Made by a program: the position numbers and the translations under genes
Origin: Pseudomonas alloputida
Lineage (GTDB): Bacteria; Pseudomonadota; Gammaproteobacteria; Pseudomonadales; Pseudomonadaceae
Reading direction: 5' to 3'
DNA: 64,000 bases
Assembly: GCF_021283545.2 (NCBI RefSeq)
Contig: NZ_CP128540.1
Coordinates: 2,267,501 to 2,331,500 of the forward strand
The notes under the pieces: generated by a model
What the model saw: the letters and a program-made list of their open reading frames with translations, nothing else
What the model was told of the DNA's origin: nothing
Databases searched by the model: none
Shown here: positions 52,258 through 61,393 of the stretch, piece by piece
Numbering within the stretch: position 1 is the stretch's first letter
How the letters are laid out: each line of letters opens with the position of its first letter

Positions 52258-52407
52258 TCACGCCCGCATTTCTCTGTTCATTTCCGCATGCTGTGACCGA
52301 TATGCCTCCAACATCATCTGCTTGGCCGTTGCGACCTGCCAGGGTTTGAGCCGCCCAGTCGACTGAATCGCAACGGTGGCTATAACGATGCCGTTAGCAC
52401 TGTTCAT
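52258..52407 (-). pseudogene. AraC-like regulator scrap, 49 codons
   Basis: The frame contains TGRLKPWQVATAKQMMLEAYRSQ, like the first helix of an AraC HTH domain (usual LxPWQxxRAxxLL), then stops. There is no second HTH and only a poor ribosome site. It could instead be an unrelated small protein. Confidence 0.35.
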
Positions 52408-52572
52408 GGGGCCAATTCATCCTGAAAAATCTGAAGAGGGTAGATCCGGGCAGCACGGGTCGCTGAAGCCTCTCCCGAGGCCTCAGAACACTCCGTCTCG
52501 ATTCTCTACCCCGGATCAGCTCGATCCAGCCCCGCTTGTTGATCAGGAACCAACTTTGCGGCTGATCAGGCA

Positions 52573-53259
52573 TCAGATCGATGCGGGCACGGGTGCCAAG
52601 GTGGGGCCGTGCTGAACGCGCTCTGGCGCTTTGTGCACCATGGTATAGGCGTAGTCGACGCCCATGCCGTAGGCGCCCGAATGCTCTTTGACCAGCGCCA
52701 TGACAGCATCGTAGGTGTCGCGGTTTTTCCAGTCGCGCTGCCACTCCAGTAGCACCTGCTGCCAGGTAACTGGCACCACGCCCGCCTGGATCATGCGCTG
52801 CATGGCGTAGTCGTGAGCCTCCTTGGTCGTGCCCCCGGAAGCGTCGGCAACCATATAGATCTCATAGCCTGCATCGTGCATGGCGGACAGCGCGAAGGTG
52901 GTGTTGCAGACCTCTGTCCACAAGCCCGAAACGATGATCTTGTTCCGACCATTCTTCTTCAGCGCGTCTCGAACCTTCTGGTCGTCCCAGGAGTTCATGG
53001 AGGTGCGCTCAAGCAATGGCGCATCAGGGAAGACCGCGAGCAGCTCGGGGTAGGTATGCCCGGAGAAACTCTCGGTTTCGACCGTGGTGAAGACGGTCGG
53101 CACATTGAAGATCCTGGCTGCTTTGGCCAAACCTACCGTGTTGTTCTTCAGCGTCTGCCGGTCAATGCTCTGCACGCCAAAAGCCATTTGCGGTTGCTGA
53201 TCGATGAAGATCAGTTGGCTGTTGAGCGGGGTCAGGACTTCAGTGTGTGGATTGCTCAT
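52573..53259 (-). CDS. Isochorismatase-family cysteine hydrolase (YcaC-like)
   Basis: A 228-aa protein. The catalytic triad pattern is visible: Asp in LIFIDQQPQMAFGV, Lys in the KNGRNKIIVSG region and Cys in LWTEVCNTTFALSAMHDAGYEIYMVADASGGTT. GGAAGA before 53259 sets the start. The C-terminal GVDYAYTMVHKAPERV is seen in YcaC-type hydrolases. It is divergent from the RidA-like gene. The substrate is unknown; amide or carbamate compounds are usual for the fold. Confidence 0.85.
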   Translation of the reverse strand: MSNPHTEVLTPLNSQLIFIDQQPQMAFGVQSIDRQTLKNNTVGLAKAARIFNVPTVFTTVETESFSGHTYPELLAVFPDAPLLERTSMNSWDDQKVRDALKKNGRNKIIVSGLWTEVCNTTFALSAMHDAGYEIYMVADASGGTTKEAHDYAMQRMIQAGVVPVTWQQVLLEWQRDWKNRDTYDAVMALVKEHSGAYGMGVDYAYTMVHKAPERVQHGPTLAPVPASI

Positions 53260-53466
53260 TGTTCTTCCCTTTTGCTGAACGGTGGCGAGAGTTTTTCGGC
53301 GGGTCGTCGCCGAGTGCCAGCCCAAGATAGCGAAACACTCAGCGAATCGGTGGCGCAATTTTGCGCTCTTGGAGGCGCTTTAATGCGCCATTGGTAGCGT
53401 CCAATCCGGTGCTAGGATTTCGGCCAGTCGGATCACGTCGATCCATTTTTCGCCAAGGAGAATCCA

Positions 53467-53928
53467 ATGGCCGCTTCACGACCTTTCAACGACGACACTG
53501 CTTACTGGGGCGTTTCATGGGAAGAGGGCTACGGCTATCCGCAAGCGCGGCGAGTTGGCAACGAGATCTTCATCTCGGGGCAGTTCAACCATGACGAAGA
53601 GGGCAACCTGGTAGCGCCGGCGCCACTGAATGCTGACGGTCGTCCGAGCGATTTCTCGTCAATGGGCGAACAGATGCGGGTTTCCTACGACAACATTGCC
53701 AAGTTGTTGGCCTTGTATGGCGCCACGATGCAGGATGTCGTTGAGGAGACGCTGTATGTGTTGGACATGGACGCAGCCTTCGCCGTAGTCGGTAAGGTGC
53801 GCAAAGCGGCCTATGGCACCGAGCGCCCGCAGGCGGCCAGTAATATCATCGGTGTATCGCGGCTCGCACAGCGTCCCCAGCTGATCGAGATCGTGTGTCG
53901 TGCTGTGATCGGCACCCAAGCCAAATGA
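53467..53928 (+). CDS. RidA/YjgF-family protein
   Basis: A 153-aa Rid-superfamily member: ARRVGNEIFISGQFNHDEEGNLV, MRVSYDNIAKLLALYGATMQDVVEETLYVLDM and the C-terminal LIEIVCRAVIG. The Arg that deaminates imines in true RidA is replaced in this region (IEIVCRAVI), so it may belong to another Rid subfamily. AAGGAGA precedes the ATG. It is divergent from the isochorismatase-type gene and convergent with the LysR gene. Confidence 0.85.
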   Translation: MAASRPFNDDTAYWGVSWEEGYGYPQARRVGNEIFISGQFNHDEEGNLVAPAPLNADGRPSDFSSMGEQMRVSYDNIAKLLALYGATMQDVVEETLYVLDMDAAFAVVGKVRKAAYGTERPQAASNIIGVSRLAQRPQLIEIVCRAVIGTQAK

Positions 53929-53947
53929 ACGGCGCCTCCGATTTCAA

Positions 53948-54934
53948 CTAGGAAGCAGGGATGGCCTGCTGACCTTCGACCAAAGGTTTGAGGTCGGCCA
54001 CGGCAGCCGCGCAGAACGTCATGAATGCTTTTACCCGCCAGGACTTTCTGATGTCCTGGTGGGTGAGCAGCCACAACTCATCCTGAAGCTCCTGCACCAC
54101 TGGGCCGGCTCGAACCAATCCGGGGGTAATGTCGCCCAGCATGCAGGGGAGGAAACCAAAACCCAGGCCCGCCGCAATAGCGGCACTTGCTGCCGCCACG
54201 GAATCAGTGCGGTAAGAAATAAGCTCCGAGGGCACCCGACATTCGACGTAGCTTGTTGCCTTCAAACCGCACAAGCCTCCCGAGTAGGATACCCATGCCT
54301 GACCCTCAGCGAAGGGATCGGTAATCGCCGCCTGCTTGACGCTGCCATATGCCGCCCACGCGATGTTGGCGAGCTTGCGGCCCACGAGGGTGTCCGTTGG
54401 TTTTTTGGTCGCGCGTACCGCAATATCCGACTCGTCCCTTGCCAAACTCAACGTCTGGTTGCCGACCAACACCTCGATGGTAATCCCCTCATTGAGGGCT
54501 TTGAAGTCCGCGATGATCGGCGTGAGAAAGCACAACAGCAGCGAGTCGCTGGTAGTGATTCGCAGCTTTCCCAAGGGGCCCTGGCCGGCGCGGGACACCC
54601 TGCGGGTGACACTGACGATGTCCAGCTCAACGCGCTCGGCCAGCGCACGCAGCTCGACGCCTTCGGCAGTCAGCAGATACCCCGCCTTGCGATGATCGAA
54701 AAGCGCGACCCCAAGCGTCTTCTCAACTTGCGCGACCCGGCGCGATACGGTGGACACATTGATGCCGAGCTTCTTGGCCGTAGCGGCGCGGTTGCTGCAA
54801 TCACTCAGCGTTTTGATGATCCGCAAGTCGTCCCAGGATAGTTGGCTGACAGCTTCGCCGACATCCCATTTCGGGCCGTTGGCATTTGCAGGGATCGACT
54901 GGGCACTTCCAGGTGACGGCTTCACGACAATCAT
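53948..54934 (-). CDS. LysR-family transcriptional regulator
   Basis: A 328-aa regulator. About 30 residues precede the winged helix (LSWDDLRIIKTLSDCSNRAATAKKLGINVSTVSRRVAQVEKTLGVALFDHRKAGYLLTAEG). The periplasmic-binding-type effector domain follows (LRITTSDSLLLCFLTPIIADF ... VAAASAAIAAGLGFGFLPCMLGD). The start at 54934 has a weak ribosome site; the HTH begins well inside any alternative start. Possible targets are the adjacent RidA-like and hydrolase genes. Confidence 0.85.
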   Translation of the reverse strand: MIVVKPSPGSAQSIPANANGPKWDVGEAVSQLSWDDLRIIKTLSDCSNRAATAKKLGINVSTVSRRVAQVEKTLGVALFDHRKAGYLLTAEGVELRALAERVELDIVSVTRRVSRAGQGPLGKLRITTSDSLLLCFLTPIIADFKALNEGITIEVLVGNQTLSLARDESDIAVRATKKPTDTLVGRKLANIAWAAYGSVKQAAITDPFAEGQAWVSYSGGLCGLKATSYVECRVPSELISYRTDSVAAASAAIAAGLGFGFLPCMLGDITPGLVRAGPVVQELQDELWLLTHQDIRKSWRVKAFMTFCAAAVADLKPLVEGQQAIPAS

Positions 54935-55088
54935 TCCAGGTGGGGAGGGCTGATAATACGAGAAGGAGCCTGGGCAACCAAGGTGAGGTTGGAAGGCGTG
55001 CCTGGTTCATGAGCAGAAGAAGGCTGTTGCTTGTTCGACATCTGAAGCGGATCCCTGCCAGCCGTGGCACTGGCAGGGAATGGCCTTG

Positions 55089-55395
55089 TCAGGCGGCCCG
55101 CTGCTCGCCCTTGAGCATCTTTTTCTGGGCTTCCATGGTTTGCCCAAGCTGTTCCAGCACGTCCTTGCCAAGAAGCTTTTTGGCCGTCGGGAAGAGTTCG
55201 CCTTCTTCTTCCTCGATGTGGTGCTCCAGCAGCTCTTTCATGACTTTGACCCGACCGGCAAACTCAACGGAGCCGGTTTCAGTGTGCAGGAGGTCAGGGA
55301 TGACGAGGGCGTCGACAGCGCGATGCTCTTCCTTGGCCTCGTAGTACTTTTTCGCCTCTTCCTTGCCGCCGGCTTCTTTAATAGCCGGACATCTG
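55089..55395 (-). pseudogene. Hemerythrin (HHE) protein, 5'-truncated
   Basis: The minus strand encodes PAIKEAGGKEEAKKYYEAKEEHRAVDALVIPDLLH, KVMKELLEHHIEEEEGELFP and AKKLLGKDVLEQLGQ to a stop at 55089. This is the second half of a stress-type hemerythrin with the iron ligands EEHRAV and HHIEEEE. The usual first half (DHxxxR and HTQIEEEIFYP) is missing and no ATG is in frame upstream, although the frame stays open into the SDR gene end. Confidence 0.75.
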
Positions 55396-55471
55396 ACCCT
55401 CGCCGCAGCGTAGTAGGCATGGACGTAGTCTTGCGAGAAGCTCCGTCCATACCCCGATAGATGTTGCCTTT

Positions 55472-56797
55472 CTAGTGTTTCCTGCGTCGGGAACAGGCGA
55501 TTGTTAACCCTGCGATGATTCCAAGCGCCGCTGCGCCTATTAGCAGGGGCGTTTTAGCTTTAGGTTTCCTCCACCCTCCGTCGATACTCCTTCTGTCACT
55601 TGGAGGCTCAAACAGGTTGCCCGATGAGGTTTCGGCTATGGGACTGCGATTTATCCCCCACCGCGTTACCCATCCAGACAACAAAGCTATTCCTGGTACT
55701 AGGTAGCTGGCCAAGTGTGCGAGGCGAGCAGCAGTCCCGACCGTTGTGTGAGCTCGAGGTGAAATTGCACAGGCTACCATTGTCTTGGCTACCCGTTCGG
55801 GATCGTAGATGGGGCTTGGCGGTGTCAGCGCATGCCCGGTGTAGTTGCCGCCGTCTCGGAAGCCGGGTGTGTCCATGACAGCTGGATAGATGTCGCAAAC
55901 ATGGATGTTTGGAAACTTGGTCAGCTCCCCTCGCAGGGCCTCGGTCAGTCCACGCAAACCGAACTTGCTCGCCGAATAAGCCGCTGCATAGGGCTGGGCC
56001 ACCCAGCTGCCCAGCGACAGTGTGTTGATCAAAATGCCGCTACCTTGCGCTTTGAAGAAGGGAAGGGCGACGTAGGCGCCTCGCAGGTATCCAATCAGAT
56101 CGGTCTGGATAACCTGTTCGTGAGCTTCCAGCGGGGTATCCTCAAAGTTCCCAACCGCACCAACTCCGGCGTTGTTGACCCAGATATCGATCCGTCCATG
56201 GCCAAACGCTGAGGCCTGGGCGGCCAGCGCTTGAACCTGGTCGCTGTGGGTGACGTCGGTGGTGACCGCTATGGCATCCGTACCACAATCGGTGCATTCA
56301 TCCAGAACGTCAAATAATGCTTCTTCATCGCGGGCTGCGAGCACCAAGCGTGCGCCTTTGCAGGCAAAGGCGTGCGCGGCGGCGCGGCCTATGCCGCTGG
56401 ATGCCCCTGTGATTACCACAACTTTGCCACGCAGCGGCCCCCTGACGGGATATCCCCTACGGGGAGCTTCTTGCTCTGTGCCGCTGCTACGGTGTTCGAA
56501 GGGTGCGATGATTTCGTCGGCCTCGACCAGAGAGAGCTCAAGGGCGGTGCCATCGACCAGGGTCAACGTCAGCCCTTCGACCGTACCTGCCTCTTTGTTT
56601 GGAAACACGGGTTCACCTTCAGCATCCAGGCTGTCGTAGATGAAGCGTGTACCTTCGAGCCATCCCACGGCGGTGAGAAGCTCGGGGCCTAGATAATATT
56701 TCCCGTCTTGAAAGAAGCCTGGAAACTGATGCGCTCGCTCCACGTTCTCAACCCTGTAGCGCTCACCTGATTTCATACCTGTCGCTTGATCGACCAT
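55472..56797 (-). CDS. Short-chain dehydrogenase with N-terminal extension and C-terminal anchor
   Basis: A 441-aa protein. An unusual 125-residue N-terminal part (GERYRVENVERAHQFPGFFQDGKYYLGPELLTAVGW) precedes a classical SDR domain with TGASSGIG (about 130-137), NNAGVG and the YSASK catalytic Tyr/Lys. The C-terminus carries a membrane segment (PLLIGAAALGIIAGLTIACS) and ends in RRRKH. It is co-directional with the small membrane protein and alcohol dehydrogenase genes. The substrate is unknown; anchoring suggests a lipid or quinone-like one. Confidence 0.85.
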   Translation of the reverse strand: MVDQATGMKSGERYRVENVERAHQFPGFFQDGKYYLGPELLTAVGWLEGTRFIYDSLDAEGEPVFPNKEAGTVEGLTLTLVDGTALELSLVEADEIIAPFEHRSSGTEQEAPRRGYPVRGPLRGKVVVITGASSGIGRAAAHAFACKGARLVLAARDEEALFDVLDECTDCGTDAIAVTTDVTHSDQVQALAAQASAFGHGRIDIWVNNAGVGAVGNFEDTPLEAHEQVIQTDLIGYLRGAYVALPFFKAQGSGILINTLSLGSWVAQPYAAAYSASKFGLRGLTEALRGELTKFPNIHVCDIYPAVMDTPGFRDGGNYTGHALTPPSPIYDPERVAKTMVACAISPRAHTTVGTAARLAHLASYLVPGIALLSGWVTRWGINRSPIAETSSGNLFEPPSDRRSIDGGWRKPKAKTPLLIGAAALGIIAGLTIACSRRRKH

Positions 56798-56829
56798 TAT
56801 GCAAACCTCTATAGGTGGGGCCTGGAATA

Positions 56830-57063
56830 TCAGCCTTTGCTGTGCTCGTCGGAAGTGGGCCCAGTGCCTCGCTTGATGCCTCGCGGGCCAGCAACGCCCC
56901 ATATCCCCAGGCCAACAAGCGGTAGGGCCACGATCAGGAGAGCCCAGGCCGCTTTCACGGCATCGGTCTTGTCGCTCCGGAACACGCTGACGATGGCCCA
57001 CAGGTCGATGAGCAGAAGAATTGCCGCTACGGCAATCCAGAAGTAACTGGCGAGACCGTTCAT
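56830..57063 (-). CDS. Small PLDc_N-type membrane protein, 77 aa
   Basis: Two hydrophobic segments (YFWIAVAAILLLIDLWAIVSVF; AAWALLIVALPLVGLGIWGVAGPRG) flank a charged SDKTDAVKA turn, the pattern of the phospholipase D nuclease N-terminal family. GGAGG seven bases before 57063 sets the start and overlaps the end of the dehydrogenase gene upstream. It is probably an envelope-stress or accessory protein of the same operon. Confidence 0.75.
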   Translation of the reverse strand: MNGLASYFWIAVAAILLLIDLWAIVSVFRSDKTDAVKAAWALLIVALPLVGLGIWGVAGPRGIKRGTGPTSDEHSKG

Positions 57064-57076
57064 GATCATTCCTCCT

Positions 57077-58279
57077 CTAGAGGTGGTCAGGGCCCAAGGT
57101 GCCGGGTGCAGCACCTGGCACGAGGATGACCTTGCGGCAGTTATCCTGCTTTTGATCGAACATTTTGTAGCCCATGGCCGCCTCTTCTAGGGCTAAGCGG
57201 TGAGTAACGATCAGTTCCGGTTGCAGGCGCCCTGCTTCGATGTGCTCCAGCAGTTCGGGAAGGTATTTTTGAACATGGGTCTGACCCATCTTGAAGGTCA
57301 GGCCTTTGTCGAAGGCATCACCGAACATGAAGCCGTGAATGAACCCTGCATAGACGCCGGGCACGCTGACTACGCCGCCACGTCGCACAGCCGCGATGCT
57401 CTGGCGCAGGGCCTTGCCGCTGCTACCCTCCAGTTTCAAGGCCGTCATCACGGTTTCCGTGGTGCTGCCTTTGGCTTCAAACCCGACCGCATCGATGACC
57501 GCGTCCACGCCACGCATACCCGGTGTCTGGCGAATGATGCTGTCGGCAGGATCATCATCCTTTTCGAAGTTGATCGGGATGACGCCATAGGCTTCCTGGG
57601 CATAGGCCAGCCGGTAGTCGTTGTCATCCACCATGAAGACGGTGTGCGCGCCCAGCATCCGTGCGCAGGCGGCACTCAACAGCCCCACTGGCCCCGCGCC
57701 ATAGATCGCTACCGATGAGCCTTCGCCAATCTCGGCATTGATGACCGCTTGCCAAGCGGTGGGAAGGATGTCGGATAGGAACAGCACTTTGTCATCCGCG
57801 AGGGTCGTCGGGACTTTGAATGGCCCGACATTGCCTTTGGGCACCCTAACGTAATCAGCTTGGCCTCCAGGGATCCCTCCATACAGATGGCTGTATCCGA
57901 ACAGCGCTGCGCCTGGTGGTATGCCCTTTTTGTTGATGATCGATCCGCGCCCGGTATTGGTGGTTTCACAGGCAGCGAAGAGATCATGCTGGCAGAAAAA
58001 GCAACTTCCACAAGCGATGACAAAAGGAATCACCACTCGGTCGCCAACCTGCAGGGTCGTCACGTCCCTGCCAACCTCTTCCACGATGCCCATGAACTCG
58101 TGGCCGAAGATGTCGCCTTGCTCTGTTTCCGGGATCTTGCCTCGATAGAGGTGGAGGTCGGATCCGCAGATGGCGGTGGCCGTCACCCTTAAGATGATGT
58201 CGTCTGCGTCTTGGAGGATGGGGTCTGGGACAGAATCGACCCGCACATCGTTAGCACCGTGGTAGGAGACTGCTCTCAT
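57077..58279 (-). CDS. Zinc-dependent alcohol dehydrogenase (formaldehyde dehydrogenase-like)
   Basis: A 400-aa MDR protein. The catalytic-zinc Cys is in [14 protein letters not shown], and [12 protein letters not shown] follows. The structural-zinc lobe has [16 protein letters not shown], and the NAD fold [18 protein letters not shown]. It belongs to the group that includes glutathione-independent formaldehyde dehydrogenase. It leads a probable three-gene operon with the small membrane protein and the SDR. The aldehyde or alcohol used is not determined by the sequence. Confidence 0.88.
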   Translation of the reverse strand: MRAVSYHGANDVRVDSVPDPILQDADDIILRVTATAICGSDLHLYRGKIPETEQGDIFGHEFMGIVEEVGRDVTTLQVGDRVVIPFVIACGSCFFCQHDLFAACETTNTGRGSIINKKGIPPGAALFGYSHLYGGIPGGQADYVRVPKGNVGPFKVPTTLADDKVLFLSDILPTAWQAVINAEIGEGSSVAIYGAGPVGLLSAACARMLGAHTVFMVDDNDYRLAYAQEAYGVIPINFEKDDDPADSIIRQTPGMRGVDAVIDAVGFEAKGSTTETVMTALKLEGSSGKALRQSIAAVRRGGVVSVPGVYAGFIHGFMFGDAFDKGLTFKMGQTHVQKYLPELLEHIEAGRLQPELIVTHRLALEEAAMGYKMFDQKQDNCRKVILVPGAAPGTLGPDHL

Positions 58280-58427
58280 AGTCTTGCTCCTGCAAAAAAA
58301 CCGTGGGGTATGCAGGGGAAGTCTTTTGGGGTGGCAAAGTTCAGACCAAACGCTTCAGTGGTGGGGGAAGCAGTTTTGATTGGCGCTAGGTTACGAGTTG
58401 GCGCCAGATGGCGACATGTCCCGATCC

Positions 58428-58790
58428 TCACCGGGTGGGTAGCAGCTCTTGCATGGCGCGGCTGAGCGAGTCCAAGGTGCAGGGCTTTTTAATGAAGCGC
58501 GCATTGGCAGGTAGGGAGCTGGGCGAAAAGACGACATGACCTGAGACGATGATCACTGGCAACTCAGGATGCTCCCACCAGATGGCTTTGGCTAATTCGA
58601 GACCATCGATGTGCCCGGGCATCTGTATGTCAGTAATGACTAGGGAAAGGTCTGGAATTTTCTCCAAGATGGCCAAGGCATCGTCCGCACTGGCGCAATC
58701 AGTGACGGTGTGACCGAGGTGCGTGACGGCCTCGGTCATCAACCACCGAAGAACCTCATCGTCCTCTACTACCAACACCTGGTGTCGCAT
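58428..58790 (-). CDS. Single-domain response regulator (CheY-like)
   Basis: A 120-aa receiver domain with the acidic pair (VVEDDEVLRWLM), the phospho-acceptor Asp in LVITDIQMPG, the switch Ser (VIIVSGHV) and Lys (FIKKPCT). There is no output domain. It is divergent from the histidine kinase at 58938, its likely partner. Confidence 0.9.
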   Translation of the reverse strand: MRHQVLVVEDDEVLRWLMTEAVTHLGHTVTDCASADDALAILEKIPDLSLVITDIQMPGHIDGLELAKAIWWEHPELPVIIVSGHVVFSPSSLPANARFIKKPCTLDSLSRAMQELLPTR

Positions 58791-58937
58791 AGTTAGCCTC
58801 CCGCCCTACCTCTACAGACCTGGCATATAACAACGCGTTCCAAAGCGCTGACAGAGGATGACGAAGTGGTTTCTTTGCCCTGATGACTCAATGGGCTAGG
58901 CTGAACGCTTGGTACGTGTGGATGGTGGGAAACCGTA

Positions 58938-60056
58938 ATGCGCCTGTACGACTTCATTGAGAGTGATATGGGAAGCATTCTCCAGGCTTGGGAGGATTTC
59001 GCACGTTCGGTCAAGACGGACTTACCCACTCAGGATTCAGCCGGCCTCAGGAATCACTCTGAGAAGATTCTGCGCACCGTTGCCGCTGATATGCGTACTG
59101 CTCAGACTGCGCATCAGCAGTCTGAGAAGGCGCAAGGCAGAGGCCCTCTAATGAGCAGCGATACGGCGGCTCAGACCCATGCCATTACTCGTTTGATAGC
59201 GGGCTTTTCGATGGATCAATTGGTCTCTGAGTACCGAGCGCTGCGCTCGAGTGTTCTATCGCTCTGGCTGGCAAAAGAGACGCTCCGAGACGCAGAGCAT
59301 GTTCAGGACATGATCCGCTTCAACGAGGCAATAGACCAAGCCATGGTTGAATCCATTGCAGCCTATGGCGCAGCAGTGGAATCAACTCGAAAAATGGTAC
59401 TGGCTGTGCTTGGCCATGATCTGCGTTCGCCATTGGGTGCGGTACTCATGGCTGGTGATCTAATCCTGCGACAGGATGAGTCAGGTGAGAAGGTAAAACT
59501 GCTCGCCGCTCAGGTTTGTAACAGCGCTCGCCGGGCCAACAATATGGTGAACGACCTTCTGGATCTGGCGCGCTGTAATTTGGGAACAGGTATCCCGGTG
59601 CACCTGCAGCAGGTGGAGCTGAACCCGATCTGTCGCTCGGTCATCGAGGAACTGCGCGCGGGTTCCCCTTGGGCGAACATTATTTTGAACGAATCCGTAC
59701 AGATCACCGGTCAGTTTGATCCTGATCGCATGGCTCAGGTCTTCTCCAATTTGATTGGCAATGCCCTGCTCCATGGTGACTCGACGCTACCGATCCAGGT
59801 CACTTTCTTCAGCGAAGCCGGAGTTCCGCGCTTCAGCGTGCACAATTCCGGAGAGCCGATTCCCAGCGATGTGATGCCCTATCTGTTCAAGCCAGAGGGC
59901 AGATATTCAAGCTACGCGGCAGAAGAAAAGGGCTCAGCCGCTGGGTTAGGGTTGGGGCTATTCATCGCATCGGAAATAGTCGCCAGCCATGGTGGCAGGA
60001 TAGAGGTCGAGTCTGGCGTTGAAGGGGGGACGACCTTTCAGGTCATTCTGTCCTGA
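58938..60056 (+). CDS. Soluble sensor histidine kinase with RsbRD-type N-terminus
   Basis: A 372-aa kinase with no membrane segment. The N-terminal 150 residues resemble the RsbRD/RsbT co-antagonist globin-like domain (MGSILQAWEDFARSVKT; QLVSEYRALRSSVLSLWL). HisKA has the phospho-His in VLGHDLRSPLGAVL, and HATPase_c has FSNLIGNALLHG, GLGLGLFIASEIV and GGTTFQVIL. It probably senses a cytoplasmic signal and phosphorylates the receiver encoded divergently at 58428. Confidence 0.9.
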   Translation: MRLYDFIESDMGSILQAWEDFARSVKTDLPTQDSAGLRNHSEKILRTVAADMRTAQTAHQQSEKAQGRGPLMSSDTAAQTHAITRLIAGFSMDQLVSEYRALRSSVLSLWLAKETLRDAEHVQDMIRFNEAIDQAMVESIAAYGAAVESTRKMVLAVLGHDLRSPLGAVLMAGDLILRQDESGEKVKLLAAQVCNSARRANNMVNDLLDLARCNLGTGIPVHLQQVELNPICRSVIEELRAGSPWANIILNESVQITGQFDPDRMAQVFSNLIGNALLHGDSTLPIQVTFFSEAGVPRFSVHNSGEPIPSDVMPYLFKPEGRYSSYAAEEKGSAAGLGLGLFIASEIVASHGGRIEVESGVEGGTTFQVILS

Positions 60057-60061
60057 TGGCT

Positions 60062-60463
60062 TCAGTCCGACTGGAAGCGCCTACCGTTGACAGCTAGGAA
60101 ACCTTCTCGCCTCAGCAATTCGGTGTTTGTAGGTTTGACGGTAACCTGCTCGAGTTCGGGAGCTGAGAACCAGCGACACTCCACGATCTCGTGTGAGGGG
60201 TGCGGCTGTACTGACATTGGCACGTTCATGCGATAGAGCCAGTGCTCTTCCGATTGGAGCACGCTGTGTCCGAGGAACTGAGCATCCGTCAGTTGCATGC
60301 CGGTTTCTTCACAGAGCTCTCGACGGGCTGCTTCTAGCTGGGTCTCTCCAGGATCGATTTTTCCGCCTGGCAGTGACCACTCGGAGGCTTCCTTGCGCAC
60401 CAGCAAGACTTTGTCGGCTTGCAGGCAAATGACCGTGGAGTGCAGTTCTTTCGATTGGCTCAT
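60062..60463 (-). CDS. NUDIX hydrolase
   Basis: A 133-aa protein with a complete Nudix box (GGKIDPGETQLEAARRELCEETGM). GGAGGA fixes the start at 60463; the longer frame to 60598 runs into the IS66 inverted repeat. It hydrolyses a nucleoside diphosphate-linked compound, substrate unknown; length and form fit an 8-oxo-dGTPase-like or general Nudix enzyme. Confidence 0.88.
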   Translation of the reverse strand: MSQSKELHSTVICLQADKVLLVRKEASEWSLPGGKIDPGETQLEAARRELCEETGMQLTDAQFLGHSVLQSEEHWLYRMNVPMSVQPHPSHEIVECRWFSAPELEQVTVKPTNTELLRREGFLAVNGRRFQSD

Positions 60464-60577
60464 GACGGTTCCTCCGGTATGAACGGAAGGCCATACCTGC
60501 ATCTGGAAGTTCACTCCGCTCGGTGAATGGCCTGTCGGGTCGTTGCACCAACCTCTCAGCATGATTCCAGCCGCTTC
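60464..60577. other. Left flank of IS66 with a foldable region
   Basis: AGGCCAT/ATGGCCT and TTCAC/GTGAA inverted repeats (about 60486-60532) nest into one structure. No gene is evident. The IS66 insertion separates it from the plus-strand terminator at 63002. Confidence 0.4.
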
Positions 60578-60677
60578 GTAAGCGTCCGGCGAACTCACCT
60601 TCCGAACTCCAGCATTAAGGGCGATGGTGTCCGCGTATTTTTAAGCGGACGCGATCACCCTTATCGCCAGGATTTCC

Positions 60678-60998
60678 ATGCGCCAACGAAGCTCTTATCC
60701 GAAACCGTTCAAAGCCCAGGTCGTTCAGGAATGCCTGCAACCTGGCGCAACCGTGTCCAGTGTCGCCATCAACCACGGCATCAATGCCAACGTCATCCGC
60801 AAATGGCTGCCGCTCTATCGAGATCTGCCCGCAGCGGCTTCACTACCAGCTTTCGTCCCGCTAAAAGCCGCACCTAAACGGCCAGTCGAAGCGTCAGTGA
60901 TCATCGAGTTGCCCGTGGCCGGGCAAGTGATCACGGTGAAATGGCCAGCCTCGGATCCCGAGGGTTGTGCGCAATTTATTCGGGCTTTCGCTCAATGA
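60678..60998 (+). CDS. tnpA: IS66 accessory protein TnpA
   Basis: A 106-aa helix-turn-helix protein of the IS66 OrfA type (RQRSSYPKPFKAQVVQECLQPGATVSSVAINHGINANVIRKWLPLYRDL). It overlaps tnpB by an ATGA. It is required together with TnpB and TnpC for transposition in this family. Confidence 0.93.
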   Translation: MRQRSSYPKPFKAQVVQECLQPGATVSSVAINHGINANVIRKWLPLYRDLPAAASLPAFVPLKAAPKRPVEASVIIELPVAGQVITVKWPASDPEGCAQFIRAFAQ

Positions 60999-61330
60999 TC
61001 CGCATCGATGCCATCTGGCTGGCCACCGAGCCGATGGACATGCGCGCTGGCACCGAGACAGCATTAGCCCGGGTGATTGCGGTGTTCGGTGCGGCGAAGC
61101 CGCACTGCGCTTATCTGTTCGCCAATCGCCGGGCTAACCGGATGAAAGTGCTGGTGCACGATGGCGTCGGTGTCTGGCTGGCAGCGCGTCGACTGAACCA
61201 AGGCAAGTTCCACTGGCCCGGCATTCGCCACGGCTGCGAGGTCGAACTCGACAGCGAACAACTCCAGGCGTTGGTGCTGGGCCTGCCGTGGCAGCGCGTC
61301 GGTGCAGGCGGTGTGATTAGCATGCTGTAA
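60995..61330 (+). CDS. tnpB: IS66 accessory protein TnpB
   Basis: A 111-aa Orf2-type protein with the family pattern MDMRAGTETALARV, FANRRANRMKVLVHDGVGVWLAARRLNQGKFHW. The start overlaps the tnpA stop, implying translational coupling. Confidence 0.95.
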   Translation: MIRIDAIWLATEPMDMRAGTETALARVIAVFGAAKPHCAYLFANRRANRMKVLVHDGVGVWLAARRLNQGKFHWPGIRHGCEVELDSEQLQALVLGLPWQRVGAGGVISML

Positions 61331-61393
61331 ACGCCGGCCATTTGGCCGGTCTACTTGTCGTCGCCCCGCGCCTGCTCTGGCACAATCGGCGGC

